Source: Alphaproteobacteria bacterium (GTDB lineage: Bacteria > Pseudomonadota > Alphaproteobacteria > Rs-D84). From it: DNA of 64,000 bases. Location of the stretch: contig JAFGMC010000010.1 in the NCBI GenBank assembly GCA_016927735.1, forward strand, positions 1-64,000, read 5' to 3'. The first letter of the stretch is position 1. Every line of letters starts with the position of its first letter. A model generated the notes under the pieces. That model saw only the letters and a program-made list of their open reading frames with translations, was not told where the DNA came from and did no database searches. Made by a program: the position numbers and the translations under genes. This document shows, one piece after another, positions 20,187 to 30,322 of this stretch.

Positions 20187-21518
20187 ATGAAAACTTTTTC
20201 ACGGGATATTGTAAAAGAAATATCTGCACTACGTAACGAACCTGAATGGTTGCTGGCGTGGCGTCTGACCGCTTTTGATGTATGGACAAAAATGAAAGAA
20301 CCCCATTGGGCAGAAATAAAATATGACCCAATAGACTATGATTCTTTGAATTATTATAATAAACCCGAACCTATTGATAACTCTGATTTAAAATCTGTTT
20401 ATGAGAATATGGGTTTACCAGAATCCGAACAAAAAGCACTTATGGGAATGGCGACAGATATTGTAATAGACAGTCGCAGTGTTCATACATCTTATACAGA
20501 TGAATTATCAAGACTGGGGATAATATTTCTCCCATTTTCCGAGGCAGTTGAAAAATATCCCGATTTGGTTAAAAAACACCTGGGGACTGTTGTACCTGCA
20601 GCCGATAATTTTTATGCTGCTTTAAATGCTGCAGTATTTTCTGATGGAACCTTTGTTTATGTTCCAAAAAACACAAAATGCCCTATTGATTTGGCCAGCT
20701 ATTTCCGAATAGAAACTGCAAAAATTGGTCAATTTGAACGTACTTTGATTGTTGCAGACGAAGGGGCTGAACTTTCATATCTTGAAGGATGCAGTGCACC
20801 CCGCCGACCTAATCATCAGCTGCACAGTGGTGTTGTTGAAGTAATCGCATTTGATAATGCGATTGTTAAATATGCAACTGTTCAGAATTGGTATGCAGGT
20901 GATTATAAAGAAAATAAAAAACAAACAGGCGGAATATTAAACTTTGTAACCAAGCGTGGAAAGTGTTATAAAAATGCGCGTTTGGATTGGACCCAGGTTG
21001 AAATTGGATCAGCCATGACGTGGAAATATCCATCAACTATTCTGATGGGTGATGACGCGTCCAGTGACTTTTACTCTTTAACAATTACACGCGGTTTACA
21101 ACAAGCAGATACTGGGACAAAAATGATTCATCTAGGGAATAATACAAAGTCAAATATCGTATCTTATGGTGTGGCACTGGAAGAATCTGTGCAGACATTT
21201 CGCAGTCTTGTTCATTTTTCTGGCACAGGTGGCAAGAACGCTTGCAAGTGTGACAGCCGGATTATTGGTGATACAGCTGTTGCAAATACAATTCCCAGAA
21301 TTGTTCATAACAATGGTGAAAATGAACAAAGTCATGAGGCTACAACTGGTGCAATAGATGCAGCTGCCCTTCTTTATTTAAAACAGAGCGGAATTGAAGA
21401 AGATGAAGCAACTGCCCTTATTATAAGTGGTTTGGCATCTCCAATTATTGGACGACTGCCTATGGAATTTTTGGTGGAAAGCAAACAGCTAATAAAAATG
21501 GCATTATCAAAAGAGTAA
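20187..21518 (+). CDS. sufB: Fe-S cluster assembly scaffold SufB
   Basis: SufB C-terminal motifs CKCDSRIIGD, NEQSHEATTGAID; residues aligning with E. coli SufB C405 and E434 are retained. Confidence 0.88.
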   Translation: MKTFSRDIVKEISALRNEPEWLLAWRLTAFDVWTKMKEPHWAEIKYDPIDYDSLNYYNKPEPIDNSDLKSVYENMGLPESEQKALMGMATDIVIDSRSVHTSYTDELSRLGIIFLPFSEAVEKYPDLVKKHLGTVVPAADNFYAALNAAVFSDGTFVYVPKNTKCPIDLASYFRIETAKIGQFERTLIVADEGAELSYLEGCSAPRRPNHQLHSGVVEVIAFDNAIVKYATVQNWYAGDYKENKKQTGGILNFVTKRGKCYKNARLDWTQVEIGSAMTWKYPSTILMGDDASSDFYSLTITRGLQQADTGTKMIHLGNNTKSNIVSYGVALEESVQTFRSLVHFSGTGGKNACKCDSRIIGDTAVANTIPRIVHNNGENEQSHEATTGAIDAAALLYLKQSGIEEDEATALIISGLASPIIGRLPMEFLVESKQLIKMALSKE

Positions 21519-21521
21519 GCA

Positions 21522-22199
21522 ATGTTATTAGAAATAAAAAAATTATCAGTCAGTTTGGGTGACAAAGAATTACTGTCAGATATAAATATGTCTGTTATGG
21601 ATGGTGAACGTCATCTGCTGGCTGGACATAATGGCAGCGGTAAATCAACACTGGTTCAGACAACTGCCGGAAACCCAGAATATAAAATCGACAGTGGTCA
21701 AATTATTTTTGAAGGTCGTGATATTACGAATGAAAATTCCACAACGCGCGCTTTGCTCGGGATTTTCTTGGGGGCACAAAATGTTCCAGAAATCCCAGGA
21801 TTAACAGTTATGAGTTTTCTGAAACATTCTGCCATTGCACACAGACACTTTCAAACAGGTAAAGATTTATCAATGGGTGAATTTCTGACAAATTTAGAAA
21901 CTGCACGCGAACGCCTGGATATCCCAAAGCTTTGGCTAAACCGCAGTATAAATGTTGGCTTTTCAGGCGGCGAGAGGAAAAAATTAATGTTATTACGCCT
22001 GTTGATGACCATACCAAAATTGGCAATCCTGGACGAACCTGATTCAGGGGCAGATAAATCTGTTCAAGAAATGATTGTAAATGTCATAAAAGAAATGAAA
22101 CAGACAACATTCCTATTTATCAGCCACCAAGAAAAATTCACGGAAATGGTTACCCCATCTAAAACAACATATTTGTCATCAGGCAAAATTATGATATAA
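21522..22199 (+). CDS. sufC: Fe-S cluster assembly ATPase SufC
   Basis: Walker A GHNGSGKSTL, signature FSGGERKK, Walker B LAILDEPDSGAD. Confidence 0.95.
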   Translation: MLLEIKKLSVSLGDKELLSDINMSVMDGERHLLAGHNGSGKSTLVQTTAGNPEYKIDSGQIIFEGRDITNENSTTRALLGIFLGAQNVPEIPGLTVMSFLKHSAIAHRHFQTGKDLSMGEFLTNLETARERLDIPKLWLNRSINVGFSGGERKKLMLLRLLMTIPKLAILDEPDSGADKSVQEMIVNVIKEMKQTTFLFISHQEKFTEMVTPSKTTYLSSGKIMI

Positions 22200-22226
22200 T
22201 TAGTACAAGCAAAAAAGGATTGTACA

Positions 22227-23153
22227 ATGGTAAAAAAAATAACCAATTCAAAACTTTTATCTTGGCTTTTTAATGAACCTGCAAGATTCGCATTATTATC
22301 GTTTGGATTAATATTTAGTGTTTCTATTTTATATGTTCTGACCAAGGAAGTTTTCTATACAAATATTATTGAATCACCACTGCCATTTTTATTATTAGTA
22401 TTTGGTGTGATGATATTTTCTGTTTATAAACTTATAAAATGGCTTCCTAAAGATAATATGGACAGACGCAGCTTTATTGCAATTGATAACGGGTTAAGTT
22501 TTATTTATTTTGCAATTTTCTTTACACTTACAATACTAATCGCAAGTAATTCACAAGATATTGTATTTTATACCGTTTGGTTACAACATTATTCAATGAT
22601 ATTGTTTATGGGCGCCGCATTTATTGGGTCTCTGATTTATCTTTATATTCTTGGATTAATGGTTGCAAATTTATACTCTGTTTATCGTCGCGCTATTTCA
22701 ATGGGAATACCAAAATGGAAGGTTATTTTATCTCTACCATTTACTTTTTCAATGTTTTGGATAGCCGGTTATTTATTGCCAGAAGATAAAAAAATAAAAT
22801 CAGCAATTACAATTAAAACTAAATGGTATTCGAGATTAACAGATTGGGTTTTAAAAAAACCTATTAATACATTAATAAGTTTCTTGTTAATAACAATATT
22901 TATGGGATTGTTTTTTGACTTATATTCCAGTTCTTTGACTATATTCTTTACTATTATATTTGGTGTATGGTTATGGGGTACGGGTTTAAAAAAATTCCAA
23001 AAATCTATTGGTGGTGCATTCTCTACATTTGTTTCTGCATTGAATATTTTGATTGTTGTTTTAATGATTGGATTTCTGGTGTTTACACCAAATAAACAAA
23101 AATCGTTTATGCAATATGATGCGGTACAAATAACAGACAAAATAATAAAATAA
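22227..23153 (+). CDS. Multi-pass membrane protein, hypothetical
   Basis: Multiple TM segments. Confidence 0.6.
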   Translation: MVKKITNSKLLSWLFNEPARFALLSFGLIFSVSILYVLTKEVFYTNIIESPLPFLLLVFGVMIFSVYKLIKWLPKDNMDRRSFIAIDNGLSFIYFAIFFTLTILIASNSQDIVFYTVWLQHYSMILFMGAAFIGSLIYLYILGLMVANLYSVYRRAISMGIPKWKVILSLPFTFSMFWIAGYLLPEDKKIKSAITIKTKWYSRLTDWVLKKPINTLISFLLITIFMGLFFDLYSSSLTIFFTIIFGVWLWGTGLKKFQKSIGGAFSTFVSALNILIVVLMIGFLVFTPNKQKSFMQYDAVQITDKIIK

Positions 23154-23187
23154 ATTTATTATTTTATATTGAATACAGGATTAAAAA

Positions 23188-24228
23188 ATGAACGGATTAA
23201 TTTTATTCATAGGTATAATTTTTATTCTTTGGCTTGGGAAAGCAATCTTTATACCAATACTTGTTGCTGCATTCATTTGGTACTTGATGAATGCTATATC
23301 TACCTATTACAGAAAAGCTATGCCTTTTAAGATAAAAGATAATAAAGATACGACATTTTCATCCAGATTATTTGATTGGGTTTCAAAAATTTTATCATTT
23401 TTAACATTTTTTGGATTAACATATCTTTTTGTCACACAAATACGACCAATGTTTTCAGAACTTGTTATAGCGTTACCAGAAATTCAAGAGAAACTGATGC
23501 TGTTGGGTGATTATTTATCTGGATTTTTTGGCTTTTCATTTAATTCAGAAAACCTTCCTAATATGTCTGGTATTATTACCAGTATCAGTTCTTCTGCAGC
23601 TGGATTAATTACAACCACTGGTATGGTTCTGGTTTACATATTCTTTATGTTTGTAGAACAAAGTACCTTTACTAAAAAGTTTAGTTCTTTGTTTCCAAAT
23701 AAAACACAGTCAAAAAAGATGCGTTATATTTTAAACAGTATTGACGATAATATGAAAAAATATATGTTTATGAAAACTTTTGTTTCTGGATTTACCGCAA
23801 TATTATCATACATATGGTTAACACATATTGGATTAGAGTTTGCAGGAATATGGGCATTTATTGTTTTTATTATGAACTATATCCCAACTATTGGGGCAAT
23901 TATTGCATGTTCACTGCCGATTTTATACTCACTCGTAACTGCGGACACTATGAATTTGCCAATTTTGACTGCTGTTGGTTTAATTACACTCCAAGTTATA
24001 CTGGGAAATATATTAGAACCAAAACTTACAGGAAAAACTCTGAACCTTTCTACGTTAGCAATTTTGATAAACTTGGTATTTTGGGGTATGCTTTGGGGTG
24101 TCGCTGGTATGTTTTTCAGTGTTCCGCTGCTGGTGGCAACATTTATTATTACTGCCCAGTTTGATTCAACCCGTTGGATTGCTGTATTACTTTCTGCCAA
24201 CGGCGAAATTCCGGATAAAAATGATTAA
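23188..24228 (+). CDS. AI-2E transporter (PerM) family protein
   Basis: PerM-type topology; WAFIVFIMNYIPTIGAIIA and LEPKLTGKTLNLS motifs. Confidence 0.87.
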   Translation: MNGLILFIGIIFILWLGKAIFIPILVAAFIWYLMNAISTYYRKAMPFKIKDNKDTTFSSRLFDWVSKILSFLTFFGLTYLFVTQIRPMFSELVIALPEIQEKLMLLGDYLSGFFGFSFNSENLPNMSGIITSISSSAAGLITTTGMVLVYIFFMFVEQSTFTKKFSSLFPNKTQSKKMRYILNSIDDNMKKYMFMKTFVSGFTAILSYIWLTHIGLEFAGIWAFIVFIMNYIPTIGAIIACSLPILYSLVTADTMNLPILTAVGLITLQVILGNILEPKLTGKTLNLSTLAILINLVFWGMLWGVAGMFFSVPLLVATFIITAQFDSTRWIAVLLSANGEIPDKND

Positions 24229-24231
24229 AAT

Positions 24232-24259
24232 AAAAAACCGCCATTTTGGCGGTTTTTTA
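24232..24259. terminator. Bidirectional terminator
   Basis: CCGCCATTTTGGCGG plus T run. Confidence 0.8.
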
Positions 24260-24260
24260 T

Positions 24261-24884
24261 TTACTTTGGGTTATATCCAAATATATCACGTTCACCCCAA
24301 TCCATATCCAGGGCACATCTGGTTGGCAAGAATTCAAAGCATTTTTTTGCCAAATCAAATTGATTTTTATCCACCAACACATCAGATAAATAATCTTTTA
24401 AAATATGCAGATACATAACATCGGTTGCGGCATACTTCTTCTGCTTGGACGTTAATTTCTTGGTCCAGTCTGAACAACATTCACCGCCATCCATTTCCAC
24501 ATTAAACAATTCACGAAGGACATTATGCAGCGCATGCCCTTTTTTTGGTCGTGCTAACAATACGCCAATTTTTGTACAAAATACTGGTATTGCCCAAACA
24601 CCCAGACGCTTATAAATCATCAATAAGTCCATACGAGCATAATGGAATATTTTTGTAATTTTTGGATTTGATAATAACTTTACAAGATTAGGATAGTTTT
24701 GCCCATCGCGAATCTGAATCAAATAATAATCTTCCGAATCACGTGCACGCAGTTGCACCAAACAAAGTTTATCACTATGAACATCTAATCCCGTCAGTTC
24801 TGTATCCACCGCCAAATCATGTGATTTTGATAAATCCTTTACCTGCCCTGCAGATAAATCTTGTTCTAAATAAATTATATTCAT
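24261..24884 (-). CDS. rnd: Ribonuclease D-like 3'-5' exonuclease
   Basis: LAVDTELTGLDVHSDKLCLVQLR, FHYARMDL, YAATDVMYLH. Confidence 0.85.
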   Translation of the reverse strand: MNIIYLEQDLSAGQVKDLSKSHDLAVDTELTGLDVHSDKLCLVQLRARDSEDYYLIQIRDGQNYPNLVKLLSNPKITKIFHYARMDLLMIYKRLGVWAIPVFCTKIGVLLARPKKGHALHNVLRELFNVEMDGGECCSDWTKKLTSKQKKYAATDVMYLHILKDYLSDVLVDKNQFDLAKKCFEFLPTRCALDMDWGERDIFGYNPK

Positions 24885-24902
24885 TTTTTCGTCTTTTATT
24901 TT

Positions 24903-25343
24903 TTAAATATCGCGTCTTACTAATGCGATCGCATTTTCCAAAATCACTTTGGCAGATTCGGAATCTAATTTTTGTTTTTTATTTTTTTTGCCTGCCAAAT
25001 TTTCTTCTGCTGCAACACTGGTCAAATTTTCTTCTACAAAAATTATTGGTAAATCCGACACGATTGATAGTCCGGTCGCAAATTTACGCACCTCCAATGT
25101 TGTTTCAGATTCTGTTCCATTTGATCTGATCGGTAATCCAATAACAATTCCAACAACATTTTCTTCCCCTACAATATTTATAATCTTTTCTGTCAGTAAT
25201 TCATTTTTATATTCAATTTGTGGTCGGGTAAAAATAAATTCTTGGGTCGGATCAGAAACAGCCAGGCCCACTCTACGTGCGCCCCAATCTATACCTAAAA
25301 TGCGCCCTGTGCGCGGAAAATCCTTGAAATCCGTTAAAATCAT
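24903..25343 (-). CDS. ruvX: Holliday junction resolvase-like YqgF/RuvX
   Basis: ILGIDWGARRVGLAVSD, VIGLPIRSNGTES, FVEENLTSVAAE; ATG chosen at 25343. Confidence 0.88.
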   Translation of the reverse strand: MILTDFKDFPRTGRILGIDWGARRVGLAVSDPTQEFIFTRPQIEYKNELLTEKIINIVGEENVVGIVIGLPIRSNGTESETTLEVRKFATGLSIVSDLPIIFVEENLTSVAAEENLAGKKNKKQKLDSESAKVILENAIALVRRDI

Positions 25344-25380
25344 TGTATAATCTTTTGGTGTTTTAATAATAGGATTAACA

Positions 25381-25674
25381 ATGGCATTTAGCAAGCAACA
25401 ATTGCAGAAATTTGCACACTTGATAAGAATTGAAATTTCAGACGAAAAATTAAGTGAAATGAAAATAGATTCAGTAATTGAATGGCTGGACAAATTACAA
25501 AAAATTGATACGACCAATGTTGTACCTATGCTTTCCCCATCCGCACATTCACTGCCAAGACGCAGTGATATTGTGACAGAAAAAAATAGTCGTGATTCTA
25601 TATTAAAAAATGCGCCAGATGATGCTGGAAAGGCCCGTGGATACTTCGCAGTACCAAAAGTTATGGATGAATAA
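25381..25674 (+). CDS. gatC: Asp/Glu-tRNA(Asn/Gln) amidotransferase subunit C
   Basis: GatC-like helical protein directly upstream of gatA; C-terminal AGKARGYFAVPKVMDE. Confidence 0.85.
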   Translation: MAFSKQQLQKFAHLIRIEISDEKLSEMKIDSVIEWLDKLQKIDTTNVVPMLSPSAHSLPRRSDIVTEKNSRDSILKNAPDDAGKARGYFAVPKVMDE

Positions 25675-25675
25675 A

Positions 25676-27145
25676 ATGACACACCTAATAAATCTGACAA
25701 TTACAAAAGCTTTACAGAAATTAAAATCTGGTGAAATTACTGCCACCGAATTGACGCAGGCATACTTGGACCGAATTGAAAAATTCGGCGCGGATTTAAA
25801 TTGTTATATCACAGTAACCCCAGAACGCGCATTGGCAGATGCCGCTGCAAGTGACGCACGATATGCGGCGGGTAATCCATTGCCCCTTGATGGGATTCCA
25901 ATTGGAATGAAGGATTTATTTGCCACACGTGGAATTCGCACAACTGCCGCATCAAAAATGCTGGAAAATTTTATTCCAGAATATGAATCAACTGTTTCAC
26001 AAAAATTTATCGATTCTGGTGCTGTATTACTTGGTAAAACTAATCTTGACGAATTTGCCATGGGAACAACCAGCAAGACCAGTTTTTTTGGCGCGCCAAT
26101 TAACCCATGGCAAATTGAAAAAAATTTAACACCTGGCGGTTCATCTGGTGGAACAACCAGCGCAGTTGCTTCAGGGCTTGCCATTGGTGGAACGGGTACT
26201 GACACTGGTGGATCAATTCGTTTCCCAGCTGCAATTACCGGTCTGGTCGGAATGAAACCTACATACGGTTTGTGTTCGCGTTGGGGTTGCGTTGCGTTTG
26301 CAAGCTCATTGGATACACCTGGACCAATCGCACGCACTGTTGATGACGCGGCATTATTGCTGTCCGCTATGGCGGGTCATGATGAAAAAGATTCAACATC
26401 TGCAGCTGCAAATTTTTATGTAAAAGATGAATTACCTATAATCGAATTAAAAAAATTAAGAATTGGTTTAATCAAAGAATTTGATTCTGTTGAAATTTCA
26501 AATGACATGAAAAGATTATTTGATGCCCGCATTTCAGATTTAAAATCTGCGGGGGCTGAAATCGTAACTGTTTCGATTCCAAACATTTTGGATGCACTGG
26601 CGGCGTATTATATTATTGCTCCGGCAGAGGCAAGTTCAAACCTTGCCCGCTATGACGGTATGCGTTATGGATTGCGTGTCGAGGGATCTGATTTAATTGA
26701 TACATACAAGAAAACCCGCGCGGCTGGATTTGGTGAAGAAGTAAAGAGACGAATGGTTGTTGGTACTGCGGTTTTATCATCGGAATCATACGAGGTTTAT
26801 TTTATGCAGGCCGCGCGCGTTCGCAGGCTGATTGCAGACGCATTTGATCGTGCATTTGAACAATGTGATTTAATTGTATGCCCATCCAGTGCGGGAACTG
26901 CCCTTCCTTTGGATTCAGATTTAACGCCACTGGAATATTATGCCTTGGATTTGTTCACCGTGGCACAGAACCTGGCTGGAATACCAGCGTGCAGCGTACC
27001 ATGTGGTTTGGCAGAAAATAAATTGCCACTCGGGATGCAGGTTGTCGGTCAAAAATTTGATGACATGCGCGTATTACAATTGGCAAAACATATTGAAAAG
27101 TTTGCAGGCTTAGACAACAAACCAACAAAGATTCTAGGGAAATAA
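25676..27145 (+). CDS. gatA: Asp/Glu-tRNA(Asn/Gln) amidotransferase subunit A
   Basis: Amidase signature GGSSGGTTSAVASGLAIGGTGTDTGGSIRFPAA. Confidence 0.95.
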   Translation: MTHLINLTITKALQKLKSGEITATELTQAYLDRIEKFGADLNCYITVTPERALADAAASDARYAAGNPLPLDGIPIGMKDLFATRGIRTTAASKMLENFIPEYESTVSQKFIDSGAVLLGKTNLDEFAMGTTSKTSFFGAPINPWQIEKNLTPGGSSGGTTSAVASGLAIGGTGTDTGGSIRFPAAITGLVGMKPTYGLCSRWGCVAFASSLDTPGPIARTVDDAALLLSAMAGHDEKDSTSAAANFYVKDELPIIELKKLRIGLIKEFDSVEISNDMKRLFDARISDLKSAGAEIVTVSIPNILDALAAYYIIAPAEASSNLARYDGMRYGLRVEGSDLIDTYKKTRAAGFGEEVKRRMVVGTAVLSSESYEVYFMQAARVRRLIADAFDRAFEQCDLIVCPSSAGTALPLDSDLTPLEYYALDLFTVAQNLAGIPACSVPCGLAENKLPLGMQVVGQKFDDMRVLQLAKHIEKFAGLDNKPTKILGK

Positions 27146-27146
27146 T

Positions 27147-27701
27147 ATGAAAAATGCAATTATCGTTCATGGAGTATATGAAAGTCGTGAAGAATTTCTG
27201 GATCAAAAATACACAGAAATAAATGGCTGGAAAGAATGGCTTCAGTTTGAGTTAAATCATAAAGACATACCAACTCAAATGCCCCAAATGCCAAAAAGAT
27301 ATATTGGCGGTATGAATTTTGATGAATGGGTAAATGTATTCAAACAATTCGTAATATCATCGGATACAATCTTAATTGGTCATTCTGCTGGGGGTGGTTT
27401 TTTGCTTAAATATTTATCATTACATCCAGAAATTCATTTTAAACAATTAGTACTGGTTGCCCCATGGATTGATAAAGAAAGATATGCAGGTGATTTTTTT
27501 AATTTTAAATTAGATTCAGAACTAAAAGACAGATTAAATAAATTTGATTTATTTTACTCAACCGATGACGATGATTATATTTTAGAATCTGTAAAAGATA
27601 TTTGTGATGTTTATAAAAACATAAAAATACATAAATCTGATAATAATGGTCATTTTGACGGGGATATGTACAAAGAAATACTAGAGGTAATAGAAAAATA
27701 A
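27147..27701 (+). CDS. RBBP9/YdeN-like alpha/beta hydrolase
   Basis: NAIIVHGVYES, nucleophile elbow IGHSAGGGF, C-terminal NNGHF. Confidence 0.78.
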   Translation: MKNAIIVHGVYESREEFLDQKYTEINGWKEWLQFELNHKDIPTQMPQMPKRYIGGMNFDEWVNVFKQFVISSDTILIGHSAGGGFLLKYLSLHPEIHFKQLVLVAPWIDKERYAGDFFNFKLDSELKDRLNKFDLFYSTDDDDYILESVKDICDVYKNIKIHKSDNNGHFDGDMYKEILEVIEK

Positions 27702-27722
27702 AAAACCGCCGAAAAATGGCGA
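27698..27722 (-). terminator. Terminator of tRNA-Phe
   Basis: CGCC-N7-GGCG plus GTTTTTT on the minus strand. Confidence 0.6.
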
Positions 27723-27732
27723 TGGGAATAAA

Positions 27733-27808
27733 TGGTGGCTGGAAACGGAATCGAACCGCTGACACAGGGATTTTCAGTCCCTTGCTCTACCAACTGAGCT
27801 ACCCAGCC
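27733..27808 (-). tRNA. tRNA-Phe (anticodon GAA), CCA encoded
   Basis: Cloverleaf GGCTGGG TA GCTC AGTTGGTA GAGC A AGGGA CTGAAAA TCCCT GTGTC AGCGG TTCGATT CCGTT TCCAGCC A CCA. Confidence 0.96.
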
Positions 27809-27864
27809 AAACATGCGGAATTGATAATAAAACACGAGATTATAAAAATCAAGGGAAAATAAAA

Positions 27865-29382
27865 ATGTTCACAATAAAAGGTAAAACTGGCGAATGGGAA
27901 TTGGTTATTGGATTGGAAACCCATATAGAGGTTTTGTCAAATTCTAAGTTATTCAGTGGTGCATCCGCTGATTATAACCCAACTGTCCCTGCCAACACAC
28001 AGGTATCTTTTGTTGACGCCGCTATGCCTGGAATGCTGCCAGTCTTGAACGAATTCTGCGTTGAACAAGCGATTCGTATGGGATTGGGTTTAAACGCCGA
28101 AATATCCCGCACCAGTAAGTTTGCCCGTAAACAATATTTTTATCCTGACCTGCCCCAGGGTTATCAGATTTCACAACCAGCAGAAGAACCCCCGGTCGTT
28201 GGTCGTGGCTGGATTGAAATTATGTCAGATGACGGCAAACCAAAAAAAATATTTATTGAACGTGCACATTTGGAACAAGATGCTGGAAAATTAAAGCATG
28301 ATATGAATCCAACAAAATCGTTTGCGGATTATAATCGCACTGGTGTCGCTTTGTTGGAAATCGTTACCTTTTTGGATATAAAAAACCCTGAAAATAATTC
28401 GTTTATAACCAGCCCAGACGAGGCCGAAACATACCTGCGCGAAATTCGTGATATTGCACGTGCTCTGGATGTTTCAAATGCGAATATGGAAGAAGGTTCC
28501 ATGCGCGCCGATGTAAACGTATCTGTTCGCCGTGCGGGTACAAATGAATTCGGAACCAGAACTGAAACAAAAAATATGGTCAGTTTCAAATTTATTAAAA
28601 CTGCGATTGAGTACGAGGCACGACGCCAAATAGAAATACTCGAAAACGGTGGAACTGTATCCCAGGATACAATGCGTTATAACCAAGCAGATGGGACAAC
28701 ATCCGTTATGCGAAGCAAAGAAGATGCATTGGATTATCGTTATTTCCCTGATCCGGATTTATTACCATTAATTATTGAAGATGAAACAATTGAAAATATT
28801 CGTAAAACAATGCCAGAACTGCCAGCAGCGACACGTGCGCGTTATGTAAAAGAATTGGGATTGACTGAATACGATGCCGCACGTCTGACTGAAACTGTTG
28901 AAATCTCAAATTGGTTTGAATCCGCAATTGGGGATAAACCAACACGCGCCAAGCCAATTGCAAACTGGATAATTTCGGAATTGTTTGCACATCCAGAACA
29001 CTGTGTTTTGGACAAATCCCTGCAACGCGACGATTCGCTGCGTATTATAACCCCATCTGATTTGGCAGAACTGGTTGATATGATTGCTACCAATGACGTT
29101 AATGGAAAAATGGCCAAGGATATCTTTATAAAAATGTTGGATGGTGAAAATGGTTCACCTAAACAAATTGCAGAAAAATTTGGTCTGAAACAAATGTCAG
29201 ATAACGGTGCAATTGAATCGGTGATTAATGAAGTAATCGCAAAAAATGCCCCCCAGGTCGAACAATATAAATCTGGTAAAGTTGGATTAATTGGATTCTT
29301 TGTCGGCGCCGTTATGAAGGCAACCGGTGGCACCGCAAATCCAGAAATTGTTAATAAAATCCTGAAAGATAAGCTAAGCTGA
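27865..29382 (+). CDS. gatB: Asp/Glu-tRNA(Asn/Gln) amidotransferase subunit B
   Basis: WELVIGLETHIEVLSNSKLFSGAS; YFYPDLPQGYQISQ; DYNRTGVALLEIVT. Confidence 0.96.
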   Translation: MFTIKGKTGEWELVIGLETHIEVLSNSKLFSGASADYNPTVPANTQVSFVDAAMPGMLPVLNEFCVEQAIRMGLGLNAEISRTSKFARKQYFYPDLPQGYQISQPAEEPPVVGRGWIEIMSDDGKPKKIFIERAHLEQDAGKLKHDMNPTKSFADYNRTGVALLEIVTFLDIKNPENNSFITSPDEAETYLREIRDIARALDVSNANMEEGSMRADVNVSVRRAGTNEFGTRTETKNMVSFKFIKTAIEYEARRQIEILENGGTVSQDTMRYNQADGTTSVMRSKEDALDYRYFPDPDLLPLIIEDETIENIRKTMPELPAATRARYVKELGLTEYDAARLTETVEISNWFESAIGDKPTRAKPIANWIISELFAHPEHCVLDKSLQRDDSLRIITPSDLAELVDMIATNDVNGKMAKDIFIKMLDGENGSPKQIAEKFGLKQMSDNGAIESVINEVIAKNAPQVEQYKSGKVGLIGFFVGAVMKATGGTANPEIVNKILKDKLS

Positions 29383-29391
29383 TAAAGAAAA

Positions 29392-29685
29392 ATGTACAAT
29401 AATGAAATAGAACTTTTAAAAAATTCTTATCCAGAGCCTGCTCTATCCAGCGTTTCTGTTCTGATAGCACTACTTGTTTTAGGTGGTGTTTTTACTGTTA
29501 ACAAAAATAAAAACAAAGCTTATCCTTGGTATACCAGATTAAATCCAGATTGTTTTATGTATGGTTTTACGAATATTGATAAATTTAATTTTGAATATCC
29601 TAAAAAAATAACAAATATTTGGAGCAATGACAGATTACAAACAAGTTTTGCCCCAAGACATGTTAAACAGCAAAAAACAAAATAA
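29392..29685 (+). CDS. Small hypothetical protein with one TM
   Basis: ORF in gap between gatB and NUDIX gene; TM SVSVLIALLVLGGVF. Confidence 0.5.
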   Translation: MYNNEIELLKNSYPEPALSSVSVLIALLVLGGVFTVNKNKNKAYPWYTRLNPDCFMYGFTNIDKFNFEYPKKITNIWSNDRLQTSFAPRHVKQQKTK

Positions 29686-29710
29686 TCCTATAATAAAAAA
29701 AGGATAAATC

Positions 29711-30322
29711 ATGAACGTTGTTGATATTCTTTTGAATAACTATATACCATTTGATGATTTGGAAAGAACTGATTTGGAAAAATTTCGTAAATTTGTATCA
29801 AAATATGGTGATAAAATTTACAATCGAACACCTGGTCAACCAACCATAACTGCCAGCGCATTTGTTATAAATCCTGATTTCTCCAAAACACTAATTATGC
29901 ATCACAAAGTACATGGTTTTTATAAACAGTTTGGTGGGCATGCTGATGGAAATCCAGATTTAAAAATGGTCGCGATCGAAGAATTAAAAGATGAATCAGG
30001 TATTAATAGTAAAATATTTCAGAATACCCCAATTGATATAATTCGTTGGAATTTTCCAGAAAGAACCAAAGATGAAATTTTCTACCCGGCCCATGATTGT
30101 TTTGATATTGCATTTTTATTTATGATAAATGAAGATGAAAAAATTAAAATAAATAAAAATGAAGTTATTGATACAAAATGGGAAAAATTAGAAAATTGGC
30201 GTGATTATTTACCAGATAATTCTGTATACAAAACAAATCCCCAGAACTTTGATTACCAGCAAAGAATTTATAAGAAAATTAAACTCTATCAAAAATTTAC
30301 AGGAAATTTGAACAACAGATGA
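29711..30322 (+). CDS. NUDIX hydrolase
   Basis: FGGHADGNPDLKMVAIEELKDESGI NUDIX-box-like. Confidence 0.8.
   Translation: MNVVDILLNNYIPFDDLERTDLEKFRKFVSKYGDKIYNRTPGQPTITASAFVINPDFSKTLIMHHKVHGFYKQFGGHADGNPDLKMVAIEELKDESGINSKIFQNTPIDIIRWNFPERTKDEIFYPAHDCFDIAFLFMINEDEKIKINKNEVIDTKWEKLENWRDYLPDNSVYKTNPQNFDYQQRIYKKIKLYQKFTGNLNNR

Noticed and set aside
25344-25700. N-terminal extension of the RuvX ORF
   Set aside because: Antisense to gatC; the conserved YqgF fold starts at MILTDF (25343)
25804-26337. 177-aa minus ORF inside gatA
   Set aside because: Antisense shadow of the amidase signature region
28842-29399. 185-aa minus ORF inside gatB
   Set aside because: Antisense shadow ORF; no independent signals
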